A stretch of 64,000 bases of DNA, taken from assembly GCA_026169815.1 (NCBI GenBank), contig JAPFDT010000033.1, positions 1-64,000 of the forward strand, in the 5' to 3' direction. Shown here piece after piece: positions 50,264-59,165 of the stretch (position 1 is its first letter; every line of letters begins with the position of its first letter). The notes under the pieces were generated by a model. The model saw only the letters and a program-made list of their open reading frames with translations. It ran no database searches and was not told the origin of the DNA. The translations under genes and the position numbers were made by a program. The stretch comes from Pseudogracilibacillus sp. (GTDB lineage: Bacteria > Bacillota > Bacilli > Bacillales > Amphibacillaceae).

Positions 50264-50884
50264 TTACTTAGGTCGTTCTACCGTAAACATGTTGCCTATT
50301 TCAGCATAATCATTTCCAGCAAGCCTGCTAACCGCGTCTAATTTATCCGGATCGATATAGCCATTATGATAAATCGATTCATCGATATGATAATGTTTCA
50401 CTTTCAATAATAATAGATCCGTTGTCGCGATATTGTCCGCATTGTAAATGATAACTGATTCATACAACTCTGTTTCGAATCTAACTTTCGTTTCCTTTAC
50501 ACCCGGAACGTTGACAGCTTTTGAGTCTACCGGTGTAAAACCAGATATATCTAGCTCACTTTCATCCCGTCCGAGAGAGGCCGAACTTTTATTCGTCGCC
50601 TCTACGTTCTCCATATCAACAACTTGGACGACCGCTTCTTTATTTTCTAAAACATTTCTTGCCGTATCCTTCGACGCGCCAGCCTCACGCTGGACTGCGA
50701 TGGAGAACATCGGTGGATTATACGTAACAATATTAAAATAACTAAACGGCGCTACGTTAACGACACCAGCATCAGACATCGTTGAAACTAATGCAATCGG
50801 TCTTGGTATAACCGAACCAATTAGAAACTTCTTCTTCTCTTTTTCCGTAAGTTCCTCTGGTGAAAAGTTCAATATTTTATTCAT
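50264..50884 (-). CDS. Flavin reductase family protein
   Basis: The 206-residue protein has IGSVIPRPIALVSTMSDAGVVNVAPFSYFNIVTYNPPMFSIAV, a clear flavin reductase-like split barrel of the DIM6/NTAB type. It should bind FMN. The ATG at 50884 lies 5 nt after the stop of the VOC gene with GGAG inside that gene, so the pair is coupled. Its partner is probably the aromatic/quinone pathway of the operon. Confidence 0.87.
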   Translation of the reverse strand: MNKILNFSPEELTEKEKKKFLIGSVIPRPIALVSTMSDAGVVNVAPFSYFNIVTYNPPMFSIAVQREAGASKDTARNVLENKEAVVQVVDMENVEATNKSSASLGRDESELDISGFTPVDSKAVNVPGVKETKVRFETELYESVIIYNADNIATTDLLLLKVKHYHIDESIYHNGYIDPDKLDAVSRLAGNDYAEIGNMFTVERPK

Positions 50885-50888
50885 ACAC

Positions 50889-51782
50889 TTATATCTCCAA
50901 TTTCGGCAATAATGTTTCATATTCCTGTCTTCTATGCTCATATTGCTCTGGCAACTTCAGTGCTGTACCAAGTGAATCTTTGTCTTCATCCACATCAAAC
51001 CCTGGCGTGTCTGACGCAAATTCGAAAACAACTTTTCCTTTTTCAGCAGTATAAATCGAATTAAAGTAATTTCTATCTCTGACTTCAGTCACACGAAATC
51101 CTGCTTTGACAAGTTCCGATTGCCATGCTTTCAACATATCAAGATCTGGTACAGACCAAGCGATATGATGCACTGTTCCAATCCCAAACCTACCCATTGG
51201 TTGTGGTGGGATAGCTGTAATAATATGATGCTTTTCCGCACCTACTGTTTCATAGTGATGATTGTCATCTTCTACATCCAGCTTCTTAAGTCCCATAATA
51301 TTTGTTAGCAATTCTTTCGTACCTGCCGGATCACCAGACAATAATACCGAACCGTGGAAACCAACGATATCATGGTTATCTGCCGTTTCTTCGCCTTCAA
51401 CCATTGCTAGTTCAAGACCATGTACATCATCAAACTCTAACGTATCTTTACCAAAAAGCTGTGTCACAGTAACATCAATACTTTGTTCGCTTAACTGTGT
51501 TTTCCATTTATCAAGACTGCCTTTAGGTATTCTAAAAGCAATCCTACCAACTTGGCCACTACCTATTTTACCTTGATTATTATTCGTCCAAGGGAAAAAT
51601 GTAATGACCGTCCCTGGCGTCTCGTTATGATCGCCGAAGTATAAATGGTACACACCAGGGTCATCAAAGTTTACTGTTTGTTTAATCAAGCGAAGTCCTA
51701 ATACATCTCTATAAAATTTCAAGTTCTGATTGGGATCTCCAACTATAGCTGTTATATGGTGAATTTTTTTAATAGGCTCCAT
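50889..51782 (-). CDS. Ring-cleaving dioxygenase-like VOC protein (MhqO/MhqA type)
   Basis: The 297-residue protein has two VOC domains. The first begins IHHITAIVGDPNQNLKFYRDVLGLRL, and the second has GTVHHIAWSVPDLD with later KVVFEFASDTPGF. His and Glu residues in these positions bind the metal of extradiol dioxygenases. In B. subtilis MhqA, MhqE and MhqO are such proteins, induced by catechols and quinones. GAGAGGTATTT precedes the ATG. It follows a paralogue by 20 nt. Confidence 0.87.
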   Translation of the reverse strand: MEPIKKIHHITAIVGDPNQNLKFYRDVLGLRLIKQTVNFDDPGVYHLYFGDHNETPGTVITFFPWTNNNQGKIGSGQVGRIAFRIPKGSLDKWKTQLSEQSIDVTVTQLFGKDTLEFDDVHGLELAMVEGEETADNHDIVGFHGSVLLSGDPAGTKELLTNIMGLKKLDVEDDNHHYETVGAEKHHIITAIPPQPMGRFGIGTVHHIAWSVPDLDMLKAWQSELVKAGFRVTEVRDRNYFNSIYTAEKGKVVFEFASDTPGFDVDEDKDSLGTALKLPEQYEHRRQEYETLLPKLEI

Positions 51783-51802
51783 GTAAATACCTCTCTGATT
51801 AA

Positions 51803-52759
51803 TTATTTAGCTCGCCTCGTATCAAACGGACGAATTTGTGATTCAATATATTCACGTTTCGGCTCTAGGAACGGTGGAAGTGCTAGACTCTCGCCTAACG
51901 TCTCATATGGTTCATCACCCATAAAGCCTGGACCATCTGTTGAGAGCTCGATTAAAATATGGCCCACACGTGTATATAACGCTTCAAAGTAAAAACGATC
52001 TACATTACCTGAATGCTGCATACCCATTGTCTCGTACTTTTCTTCCCACTGTTTAATCGCATCGTGATCTTTCACTCTAAACGCTACATGATGCACTTGT
52101 CCGTAACCTTGTTGGCTAGGTGTAGAGTTGTCATTTCTTACAATAACTTGACCCCCATTACCGCCTTCGCCTACATCAAACAAGGCCACGTCTTCTTCTT
52201 CCAAAATGGATTTCATACCATACACTTCGGTAAGTACCTTTTTGAAATCTTCAAAATAGCTAACCGTAATTTCAATTGGACCTAAACCATAAATCGCTTT
52301 ATCTTCAGGTACCGGACCGTTTTTCCAAGGGATACCTGGTGCGACACCTTCATTATTTTCATCAGAGAACAGTTGATACTTCTGACCGTCAGACTCTTCA
52401 AATGGAAGTACCTTTTTACCGAAGCGTTCCTGTATACCGTCATGTTTAACATCGAATTGTTTAAAACGCTCTAAATAATATTCAAGCGCTGCATCATTAG
52501 GCACTCTTAGTCCAGTTCTAGAAATGGAATTCGTTCCTGGTGTCCCTTGCGGATTGTTCGGGAAATCGAAGAACGTCATATCCGTTCCAGGTGAACCAAC
52601 ATCATCAGCGAAAAATGTGTGATACGTGTGAATATCATCTTGGTTCACTGTTTTCTTAACTAATCTCATCCCAAGTACTTCTGTGAAAAATTTATAATTA
52701 CGCATTGCATTATCCGTCATTGCTGTCACATGGTGAATACCTAATAATTTGTTTGTCAT
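51803..52759 (-). CDS. Ring-cleaving dioxygenase-like VOC protein (MhqA/MhqO type)
   Basis: The 318-residue VOC protein has GIHHVTAMTDNAMRNYKFFTEVLGMRLVKKTVNQDD at the start, GQVHHVAFRVKDHDA in the second domain and ILIELSTDGPGF near the end. It belongs to the same family as the following gene but the two are clearly different. It is first in the operon. AAAGGGG precedes the ATG and an MhqR-like box (52818-52835) lies 60-75 nt upstream. Confidence 0.88.
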   Translation of the reverse strand: MTNKLLGIHHVTAMTDNAMRNYKFFTEVLGMRLVKKTVNQDDIHTYHTFFADDVGSPGTDMTFFDFPNNPQGTPGTNSISRTGLRVPNDAALEYYLERFKQFDVKHDGIQERFGKKVLPFEESDGQKYQLFSDENNEGVAPGIPWKNGPVPEDKAIYGLGPIEITVSYFEDFKKVLTEVYGMKSILEEEDVALFDVGEGGNGGQVIVRNDNSTPSQQGYGQVHHVAFRVKDHDAIKQWEEKYETMGMQHSGNVDRFYFEALYTRVGHILIELSTDGPGFMGDEPYETLGESLALPPFLEPKREYIESQIRPFDTRRAK

Positions 52760-52817
52760 ATATAAAAACCCCTTTGTTTGTATAATAATTTACATTTAAC
52801 TATATACCCAATTAATA

Positions 52818-52835
52818 TATTACTAAACCGAGATA
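52818..52835 (-). promoter_or_regulatory. MhqR-like operator upstream of the VOC operon
   Basis: The minus strand reads TATCTCGGTTTAGTAATA, matching 13 of 18 positions of the B. subtilis MhqR box tATCTcgaAtTCgAGATa. One half is perfect, the other degenerate. Confidence 0.45.
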
Positions 52836-53049
52836 CATGTGTTAAAAAAATTACATGCTTTGTGCATTTGTGCATGAAATCCTAGTTTTTTTAACTGTTC
52901 AATTAGTATTTCCCTCTTATTCATATCTAATCCACTTAAAATCTCATTTAAAGCTTCCTTATGTTTAGGAAATACTTTATTCATCAATTTAAAACTATAA
53001 ATAGCTTTAATAACAATTGAACTTCTTTCTCATGATTTTCTGTCGACAT
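52823..53049 (-). pseudogene. Internally deleted MarR-family regulator gene (probable mhqR remnant)
   Basis: ATG 53049 opens MSTENHEKEVQLLLKLFIVLN and stops. Overlapping TGATG, a second frame gives KVFPKHKEALNEILSGLDMNKREILIEQLKKLG, the C-terminal dimer helix of MarR proteins. The winged-helix middle (about 70 residues) is lost. Position directly upstream of the VOC operon and near two MhqR-like boxes makes mhqR the best guess. Confidence 0.65.
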
Positions 53050-53073
53050 AACATCTAACGTTTCTGAATCAGA

Positions 53074-53091
53074 TATCTCGAACCTGAGATA
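53074..53091 (-). promoter_or_regulatory. MhqR-like box upstream of the regulator remnant
   Basis: TATCTCGAACCTGAGATA has perfect 6-bp arms TATCTC/GAGATA and matches the MhqR consensus at 14 of 18 positions. It lies 25 nt before the remnant's ATG, as an autoregulatory operator would. Confidence 0.55.
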
Positions 53092-53560
53092 AGTATATAA
53101 CGAAAATGATATGATTGTCAATAAGGTTGCTTGAAGTTTTTATTTATTTGTTTGGCTCTGTTAAAGCGTAATGTTATTTTTTATTGTTTTTTGAAAAGAT
53201 TCATCCAATAAATGGAGGGTCTATTGATTTAATGTAGTCCGCTTCCATCATTCAACCTTCAACATTCAACGGTTCTGAATTATATAATGCATCTGTTATC
53301 GGAGATTCAACAGCAGGTTCTATCTCGTTTGATCGTCTTTTGAATTCGCTAATAAATCCTTCCTGATCATTTCTCTATAACTCTTCCATTATTTATTCTG
53401 TAAAATAGTTGTTATCGGACTCCACATTTCGGATTACCCATCGATTGCTATGCAATTCAATGATAGCTTCTTGTCCCATACCTAATTTATTTACATACTT
53501 TTATTACCTTAAGCAAAGATCTAGAGCATATAAGGAGTTTGTTACACTTATTATGAATAA
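53092..53560. other. Degenerate stretch between the mhq-type locus and rpsI
   Basis: Only short broken frames are visible on the minus strand: one ending NSEPLNVEG near 53258, one encoding 30 residues from ATG near 53480 (MGQEAIIELHSNRWV and on). They may be fragments of former genes. I do not recognise them. Confidence 0.3.
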
Positions 53561-53564
53561 ATAT

Positions 53565-53601
53565 AAAAAACCCTCTCCCACCAAAGTGAGAAAGGGTTTT
53601 G
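53565..53601 (-). terminator. Terminator of rpsI
   Basis: AACCCTCTCCCAC pairs imperfectly with GTGAGAAAGGGTT; the minus-strand stem is followed by U residues. Related modules at 39372 and 48944 share this sequence. Confidence 0.75.
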
Positions 53602-53617
53602 AATACGATAATATAAA

Positions 53618-53635
53618 ATTAACGTTTTGAGAACT
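53618..53635 (+). repeat. 18-bp direct repeat at the rpsI 3' end (possible attachment site, right)
   Basis: ATTAACGTTTTGAGAACT covers the stop and last codons of rpsI and is repeated at 39435-39452. The ribosomal gene is kept intact on this side. Confidence 0.7.
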
Positions 53636-54011
53636 GTCCACGACGACGCGCACTGCGTAGGCCTGGTTTTTTACGTTCTGTCATACGAGGATCTCTTGTT
53701 AAGAATCCTTCTGCTTTTAATGTTCCACGATATTCAGGATCTGCTTCTAGTAAAGCACGAGCAACACCATGACGGATAGCTCCAGCTTGACCAGTGAATC
53801 CACCACCGTTTACGTTAACTAGTACATCATACGTACCTTCAGTTTCAGTAGCTACAAGTGGTTGTTTTAAAATAGTACGTTGTGTATCATATGGGAAATA
53901 TTCTTCCGCATCACGTTTGTTAATGATTACACGACCAGAACCTGGTACTAAACGTACACGAGCTGTTGATTTTTTACGGCGACCTGTTCCATAATATTGT
54001 ACTTGTGACAA
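53619..54011 (-). CDS. rpsI: 30S ribosomal protein S9 (uS9)
   Basis: The 130-residue protein is a full uS9: [17 protein letters not shown] at the N-terminus, [19 protein letters not shown] in the middle and the invariant basic tail RRRGQFSKR that reaches the P-site tRNA. The start is TTG at 54011 with GGGAGG upstream. It follows rplM by 18 nt. Its 3' end borders the accessory region and is duplicated at 39435. Confidence 0.98.
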   Translation of the reverse strand: MSQVQYYGTGRRKKSTARVRLVPGSGRVIINKRDAEEYFPYDTQRTILKQPLVATETEGTYDVLVNVNGGGFTGQAGAIRHGVARALLEADPEYRGTLKAEGFLTRDPRMTERKKPGLRSARRRGQFSKR

Positions 54012-54029
54012 TTGATTAACCTCCCTTAA

Positions 54030-54467
54030 TTATCCTTTTAATTCGTAAACTTCTGGCTGTTGACCTTGGTTCTTATGCTCTGGACCACTGTAAACGTGAA
54101 GTTTCTTAAACATTTGACGTCCTAAAGCTCCCTTAGGTAACATACCTCTTACTGCGATTTCAATCATCTTTTCAGGATAGTTTGTTTTCATTTCAAGTGC
54201 GTTACGCTCTCTTAATCCACCAGTGTATCCTGAGTGGTTATAATACATTTTATCATTTAATTTGTTTCCAGTAAGTTCAATCTTTTCAGCATTAACAATA
54301 ATAACGTAATCTCCAGTGTCCACATGCGGTGTGTACGTCGGCTTATGCTTCCCACGTAGGATAGATGCTACTTCTGTTGATAGACGACCTAAACGTAGAT
54401 CTTCTGCATCAATCACATACCACTTGCGCTCTACATTACCATCATTTGCCATGAATGTTGTACGCAT
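54030..54467 (-). CDS. rplM: 50S ribosomal protein L13 (uL13)
   Basis: The 145-residue uL13 protein ([59 protein letters not shown]) binds 23S rRNA early in assembly. The ATG at 54467 follows GGAGGG. The operon with rpsI has its own promoter and a leader hairpin. Confidence 0.98.
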   Translation of the reverse strand: MRTTFMANDGNVERKWYVIDAEDLRLGRLSTEVASILRGKHKPTYTPHVDTGDYVIIVNAEKIELTGNKLNDKMYYNHSGYTGGLRERNALEMKTNYPEKMIEIAVRGMLPKGALGRQMFKKLHVYSGPEHKNQGQQPEVYELKG

Positions 54468-54509
54468 GGTTATTTCCCTCCAAAATTCTGTTTCATTTTT
54501 ACTTGTTCA

Positions 54510-54565
54510 TCTATATTCACACAATTAGTTTCCGGGGCTAATTATGGATTAGAAACAATTTGCCA
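54510..54565 (-). ncRNA. L13 leader (autoregulatory leader of rplM)
   Basis: Minus-strand sequence with CCATAATTAGCCCCGG and AACTAATTGTG can pair ATTAG/CTAAT around a GCCCCGGAAA loop, about 45-75 nt before the rplM start. This matches the place and general form of the L13 leader known in Bacilli, where L13 represses its own operon. Confidence 0.5.
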
Positions 54566-54573
54566 TACACTAT

Positions 54574-54601
54574 AATATATCAAATACGTATCTTAAGTCA
54601 A
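54574..54601 (-). promoter_or_regulatory. rplM-rpsI promoter
   Basis: Minus-strand TTGACT (54596-54601), 16-nt spacer and TATATT (54574-54579). It lies between truA and rplM. Confidence 0.6.
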
Positions 54602-54619
54602 GGAATTACCTCTTTAAAT

Positions 54620-55372
54620 TCAATTATCTTTTTCATATATAACATCCCACAAATATAAGCCTTCTGGTGGAATTGTCATACCTGCATATTCTCTGTTTTT
54701 CACTGAAAATAATGTATCAATTTCTGACATTGACATTTTCCCTTTTGCGACATCCAGTAAAACACTGACGATAATACGTGCCATATGATATAAAAAGCCA
54801 TCCCCTCGCAAAATCACCATAATGATATCTTCTTGTTTATGACAACTCACTTTATACAGCGTCCGTACACGACTTCCTTTTATCGTCGTTTTTGCTGAAC
54901 AAAAAGATGTAAAATCATGTGTTCCTTCAAATTTCTTACACGCAGCTTGAAATTTCTCTATATTTATTACATCAGGGTCAAAATGTGTGTAATTTCGCTT
55001 GAATACGTCAGGCTCATTCGTATTTAAAATAAAGTAGCGATATTCTTTTTCTATTGCATCGAATCTAGCATGGAAATTCTCTGACACTTCTTCTACTGCG
55101 ACAATTCTTATATCACTTGGTAAAAGAGTATTTAAAGCTTTTTTCCAACGATGTGATGGAATAGTTAATTCTGTATTAAAATGGAATACTTGTCGTTTGG
55201 CGTGAACGCCTTTGTCTGTGCGACCTGACGATTGAATGCGAATGTCGTTTCCTTTATGCATTCGTTTTAATGCTGCTTCAATTTCTGCTTGTACGGTTCG
55301 ACTTTTAGGTTGGATTTGATAGCCTGAGAAGTTCGTGCCGTCATAACTTACTGTACATTTTAATTTATTCAT
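54620..55372 (-). CDS. truA: tRNA pseudouridine(38-40) synthase TruA
   Basis: The 250-residue TruA has SYDGTNFSGYQIQ and the catalytic Asp in SSGRTDKGVHAKRQV (near 52), plus FLYHMARIIV near 200. It makes pseudouridine at positions 38-40 of tRNA anticodon arms. AAAGGA precedes the ATG. It follows the ecf genes as in B. subtilis. Confidence 0.97.
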   Translation of the reverse strand: MNKLKCTVSYDGTNFSGYQIQPKSRTVQAEIEAALKRMHKGNDIRIQSSGRTDKGVHAKRQVFHFNTELTIPSHRWKKALNTLLPSDIRIVAVEEVSENFHARFDAIEKEYRYFILNTNEPDVFKRNYTHFDPDVINIEKFQAACKKFEGTHDFTSFCSAKTTIKGSRVRTLYKVSCHKQEDIIMVILRGDGFLYHMARIIVSVLLDVAKGKMSMSEIDTLFSVKNREYAGMTIPPEGLYLWDVIYEKDN

Positions 55373-55390
55373 CTTACTTCGTCCTTTACA

Positions 55391-56188
55391 CTAATTACGT
55401 AGAAAAAATAAGCCGATGACCATGATGATGAAAATAACAAACATGACTATATCACGTGTCACATACGTTAATTCACGCAATTTAGTACGTCCTTCCCCAC
55501 CTTGATATCCTCTTGCTTCCATTGCCATCGCAAGCTCCTCGGCACGTTTAAATGCACTAACAAAAAGTGGGACAAGTAGTGGTATAATTGCCTTTAAGCG
55601 TTCTTTAAATTTTCCTGTTCTAAAATCAACACCACGGGAGGCCTGCGCTTTTGAGATTTTATCCGTTTCTTGCATTAATGTTGGAATAAATCGTAATGAT
55701 ATTGACATCATGAGCGCTAATTCATGCACTGGAAATTTCACTTTGTTTAATGGGTGCAATAAAGCTTCAATAGCGTCCGTTATTTCAATCGGTGTCGTCG
55801 TTAACGTTAATAAAGAAGTCATTAAAATTAACAACAAGAAACGTAATGAAATAATTAATCCTTGAATAATACCGCCTTTATGGAAGGTAAATACCCACCA
55901 ATCGACAACAATCGGGCCTTCTTTCGTTAAAAACAAATGTAATAAAAAGGTGAAGAAAATTAAAAACCATATCGGGGTGAGTCCTTTAATAATAAAACGT
56001 AATGGAATTCGTGTAATCGCAACCGCAAGCAACACAAATAACGTTAACAAGCCGTAACTTAATGCATTATTTGCAAAAAATACGACAATAACGTAAAAGA
56101 ATATAACGATAATTTTCGTTCTGGGATCTAATTTATGTATAAAAGAATCACCTGGAACATATTGTCCGATGATCATCGAGTTTAACAT
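55391..56188 (-). CDS. ecfT: ECF transporter transmembrane component EcfT
   Basis: The 265-residue membrane protein has about six helices and two coupling helices with the Ala-Arg-Gly signatures ASRGVDFRTGKF (near 183) and ARGYQGGEG (near 225) that dock on the ATPases. It is the shared scaffold for vitamin and metal S-components of group II ECF importers. AAGGAG precedes the ATG. It is encoded 36 nt after ecfA2. Confidence 0.95.
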   Translation of the reverse strand: MLNSMIIGQYVPGDSFIHKLDPRTKIIVIFFYVIVVFFANNALSYGLLTLFVLLAVAITRIPLRFIIKGLTPIWFLIFFTFLLHLFLTKEGPIVVDWWVFTFHKGGIIQGLIISLRFLLLILMTSLLTLTTTPIEITDAIEALLHPLNKVKFPVHELALMMSISLRFIPTLMQETDKISKAQASRGVDFRTGKFKERLKAIIPLLVPLFVSAFKRAEELAMAMEARGYQGGEGRTKLRELTYVTRDIVMFVIFIIMVIGLFFLRN

Positions 56189-56224
56189 AGTGTGTACTCC
56201 TTATAATGTTGCATTTACCTTTAT

Positions 56225-57091
56225 TTATTTCGCTTGTTCTAACGTTTCGGTAATGAGATTAGCGATTTGTTCTGACGACTGTTTTATAAGTGGATATGAT
56301 GTATTGAATCGTTTATTAAAAGCTTTTATAAAGCGAATCGACTCTGGTAATTCTAAATCCACTTGTTTAATTACTTCTTCTTGCGCAAAGATTTCCTCAG
56401 GTCGGCCTTCCATATATTTTTCACCTTCATTTAAAATGATAATATAGTCGGCATACTGTAGTGCATCTTCCATACTGTGCGTAATGAGAATCGTAGTTTG
56501 ATTTTCTGCTTCATGGTGCAATGTGTAAAACATGTCCATTATTTCTTGTTGTCCTCTTGGATCGAGACCTGCTGTTGGCTCATCTAAGACGTAGATTTCA
56601 GGATTAATAGCTAATACACCAGCAATTGCGACACGACGCATTTGCCCACCACTGAGTTCAAATGGAGAGCGTGCTAACATTGCTTCACTTAAGCCAACTT
56701 GCGTGATGACTTCTTTTACCCTACTTTGAATAACTTCTTCAGGTACAGCAAAATTTTCTGGTCCAAAGGCTATATCTTTCTCAACTGTTTCTTCGAATAA
56801 CTGATGTTCTGGATACTGAAAAACAACGCCAACATGGCTGCGTAATTCTTTCATTTCTTTCAGCTTTTTATCAGGTGATAATGTATAAGGTCCGATTGTT
56901 ATTTCACCTTCAGTCGGACGAATGATTCCATTTAAATGTTGGATTAACGTTGATTTACCTGAACCTGTATGGCCAATAATTGCAACGAATGAGCCAGATG
57001 GAATATGAAGGGAAATGTCTTTTAAAGCTTGGTGTTCAAATGGTGAGTTCGGTTGATACGTATAACTTACGTTTTTGAATGTAATGTCCAT
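56225..57091 (-). CDS. ecfA2: ECF transporter ATPase EcfA2
   Basis: The 288-residue ABC ATPase has Walker [10 protein letters not shown] (near 40), [16 protein letters not shown] signature (near 142) and Walker B IYVLDEP. The C-terminal part is the ECF-specific extension. It pairs with EcfA1 and EcfT. Its start overlaps ecfA1 by 25 nt with TTGGAGG inside that gene. Confidence 0.95.
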   Translation of the reverse strand: MDITFKNVSYTYQPNSPFEHQALKDISLHIPSGSFVAIIGHTGSGKSTLIQHLNGIIRPTEGEITIGPYTLSPDKKLKEMKELRSHVGVVFQYPEHQLFEETVEKDIAFGPENFAVPEEVIQSRVKEVITQVGLSEAMLARSPFELSGGQMRRVAIAGVLAINPEIYVLDEPTAGLDPRGQQEIMDMFYTLHHEAENQTTILITHSMEDALQYADYIIILNEGEKYMEGRPEEIFAQEEVIKQVDLELPESIRFIKAFNKRFNTSYPLIKQSSEQIANLITETLEQAK

Positions 57092-57903
57092 AGTTCCTCC
57101 AACATCTCTTCTGTCGTAAAAGGTTCTTTTTGTAGGGAAATTCCTCGTTGTGCTAATTGATTCGATAATGTCGTTATAAATGGCACATCAAGACCAATAT
57201 CCCTTAATTTATTTCCGTTTCGTAAAATGGCTTGCGGCTGATCAATCATCCAAACTTCCCCTTGATTTAAGACGATGACGCGATCTGTTTGCGTTACTTC
57301 TTGTAAATCGTGCGTAATCGTCACTAAGGATAATTGTTCTTCCGTAATTAACCGACTAATTGTTTCCATAATTTCTTTCCGTCCACGAGGATCGAGCATC
57401 ACTGTAGCTTCATCTAAAATTAATACTTTTGGCGAAATAGCAATGACACCAGCAATTGCGACACGCTGTTTTTGACCGCCTGAAAGACGATGTGGTTCGG
57501 TTAATAAATACTTTTCCATATTAACAGCTTTTAACGAAGATTTTATTCGTTCTTGCATCACAGTTCGAGCTACACCACGATTTTCCATTCCAAATGCAAC
57601 ATCATCTTGTACTGTAGCGCCAACAAATTGGTTATCTGGATTTTGAAAAACCATGCCAACATTACGTCGAATATCCCAAATGGATGATTCTGTTAGTCGT
57701 TGATCATTAATCCAAATTTCGCCTTCTTGTGGAAATAATAAACCGTTCATTAATTTAGCTATTGTTGATTTTCCTGAACCGTTATGACCGATAATCGCAA
57801 CTGATTCTCTTTCGTCTATGGTAAAAGATACATCCTTTAACACCCATGGTCCGTTTTCATCGTATCGAAATGAAACGTGCTTAAATTCAATTAAAGGTTT
57901 CAT
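57067..57903 (-). CDS. ecfA1: ECF transporter ATPase EcfA1
   Basis: The 278-residue ABC ATPase has Walker [10 protein letters not shown] (near 40), [16 protein letters not shown] signature and Walker B VLILDEA. Q-loop [13 protein letters not shown] is typical of EcfA1. The ATG at 57903 is preferred (GAGGAGG upstream); a frame to 57927 reads through the SD. It is the first gene of ecfA1-ecfA2-ecfT-truA. Confidence 0.95.
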   Translation of the reverse strand: MKPLIEFKHVSFRYDENGPWVLKDVSFTIDERESVAIIGHNGSGKSTIAKLMNGLLFPQEGEIWINDQRLTESSIWDIRRNVGMVFQNPDNQFVGATVQDDVAFGMENRGVARTVMQERIKSSLKAVNMEKYLLTEPHRLSGGQKQRVAIAGVIAISPKVLILDEATVMLDPRGRKEIMETISRLITEEQLSLVTITHDLQEVTQTDRVIVLNQGEVWMIDQPQAILRNGNKLRDIGLDVPFITTLSNQLAQRGISLQKEPFTTEEMLEELWTLHSKT

Positions 57904-57927
57904 CTGCTTCTCGCCTCCTCGCCGCAT

Positions 57928-58200
57928 TATTCTTCGTCTATCATAGCATATTTTGATGCCTATTTTCAGCTTCTTCCTACCTAAATTGGCTTAATAGAAG
58001 AATTAATACTAAAATTTTCGACAAATGCTACTGATTTTAATTATTTTAGATAAGTATTAATAAATTGAGCATTCCATTGGCTCATAGTAGAGGAAAATGA
58101 TGTGAGGATGAACCGGTAGGACATGATAATACACTAAAATAGACACTTGTAATCAGACATAGTGAAGATAACATTTTGCAATTCGATTATATTCATCATT
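57928..58200. other. Gene-free stretch upstream of ecfA1
   Basis: AT-rich with no gene seen. It must hold any separate ecfA1 promoter, since a terminator follows rplQ further upstream. Confidence 0.3.
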
Positions 58201-58206
58201 ATTTAT

Positions 58207-58568
58207 TCTTACGCGTAGAAGATACACAAGTCACCACGTGTATTGCGCGTAAGAACAGTCTTGCACGCAAAAGATACACAAGGCACCACATGTATTGCGT
58301 GTAGGAACAGTCTTGCACGCAATAGATACACAATACACCACATGTATTGCGCATAAGAACGGTCTTGCACGCAAAAGATGCACAAAAAACGCCAAGTATT
58401 GCGCGTAAGAACGGGCTTGCACGTAAAGGATACACAAGGCACCACATGTATTGCGTGTAGGAACAGTCTTGCACGCAGAAGATACACAAAACAACACATG
58501 TATTGCGTGTAAGAACGGTCTTGCACGTAAAAGATGCACAAAAAACGCCAAGTATTGCGCGTAAGAAT
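58207..58568. repeat. Minisatellite: about seven tandem 52-bp units
   Basis: The motif CTTGCACG recurs at exact 52-bp steps (TTGCAC at 58261, 58313, 58365, 58417, 58469, 58521). Units carry GATACACAA, CACATGTATTGCG and GTAAGAAC. Units 2-4 resemble units 5-7, so a 156-bp block was duplicated. Each unit contains an imperfect dyad around GCGTAAGAAC/GTCTTGCACGC. All three minus frames stay open since 52 is one more than a multiple of three; I do not read them as genes. Confidence 0.9.
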
Positions 58569-58655
58569 ATTTTATAAGAGGATAAAAGCAAAATTACATC
58601 TTTAATCTATTATTATGTCGCATTTTTTGTTTACAATGATTGCATTTTAACCAAA

Positions 58656-58708
58656 TAAAAAGGGCTTGGAGCTATCTCATAATTGAGACGTTGTCCTGCC
58701 CTTTTTTA
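58656..58708 (-). terminator. Terminator of the rplQ end of the ribosomal operon
   Basis: AAAAGGGC (58658-58665) pairs with GCCCTTTTT (58698-58706), with an inner ATCTCAT/TTGAGAC pair; the minus strand continues in T. Confidence 0.8.
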
Positions 58709-58717
58709 GAAGTGTTA

Positions 58718-59119
58718 TTATTCAGCGTTTGCAGCTGAAGAACCAGCTTCCTCATTATCATTTAATTCTCTTAGTTCGATAATTGCCATGTTAGCACCGT
58801 CTCCACGACGAGGTCCTAATTTAAGTACACGAGTGTAACCACCTTGTACATTCTCATAGCGTTCAGCGATTTCGCCAAACAATTTATCCAGAACAGCTAC
58901 GTCGTTTTCATCCTTCTTCTTATATAAGATAGAAGCTGCTTGACGACGGGCATGTAGATCTCCACGCTTACCTAATGTTACTACTTTATCTACAAGCTTT
59001 TTTAACTCTTTTGCTTTAGATTCAGTTGTTTCAATACGTCCGTGTAAAATAACATCAGTAGTTAAATTACGTAACAGAGCCATACGTACATCTGTAGTAC
59101 GTCCTAACTTTCTAGGCAT
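58718..59119 (-). CDS. rplQ: 50S ribosomal protein L17 (bL17)
   Basis: The 133-residue bL17 ([41 protein letters not shown]) has a slightly long C-terminus, [16 protein letters not shown], against about 120 residues in B. subtilis. GGAGGG precedes the ATG. It is the last gene of the alpha operon. Confidence 0.98.
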   Translation of the reverse strand: MPRKLGRTTDVRMALLRNLTTDVILHGRIETTESKAKELKKLVDKVVTLGKRGDLHARRQAASILYKKKDENDVAVLDKLFGEIAERYENVQGGYTRVLKLGPRRGDGANMAIIELRELNDNEEAGSSAANAE

Positions 59120-59165
59120 GAGTTTCCCTCCTTTTCACTCCATGACGATTAGTGTAATTTACGAA

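Noticed and set aside
4785-53600. Prophage or complete integrative conjugative element
   Set aside because: No integrase, terminase, capsid, relaxase or conjugation genes are visible; only attachment-like repeats remain.
58207-58568. Possible CRISPR array
   Set aside because: Units are contiguous and similar over their whole length; there are no variable spacers and no cas genes.
58199-58591. Three overlapping minus-strand frames of 106-130 residues, rich in Cys, Tyr and Arg
   Set aside because: They are the same 52-bp tandem unit read in three phases; no SD, no domain, all frames open by repeat structure.
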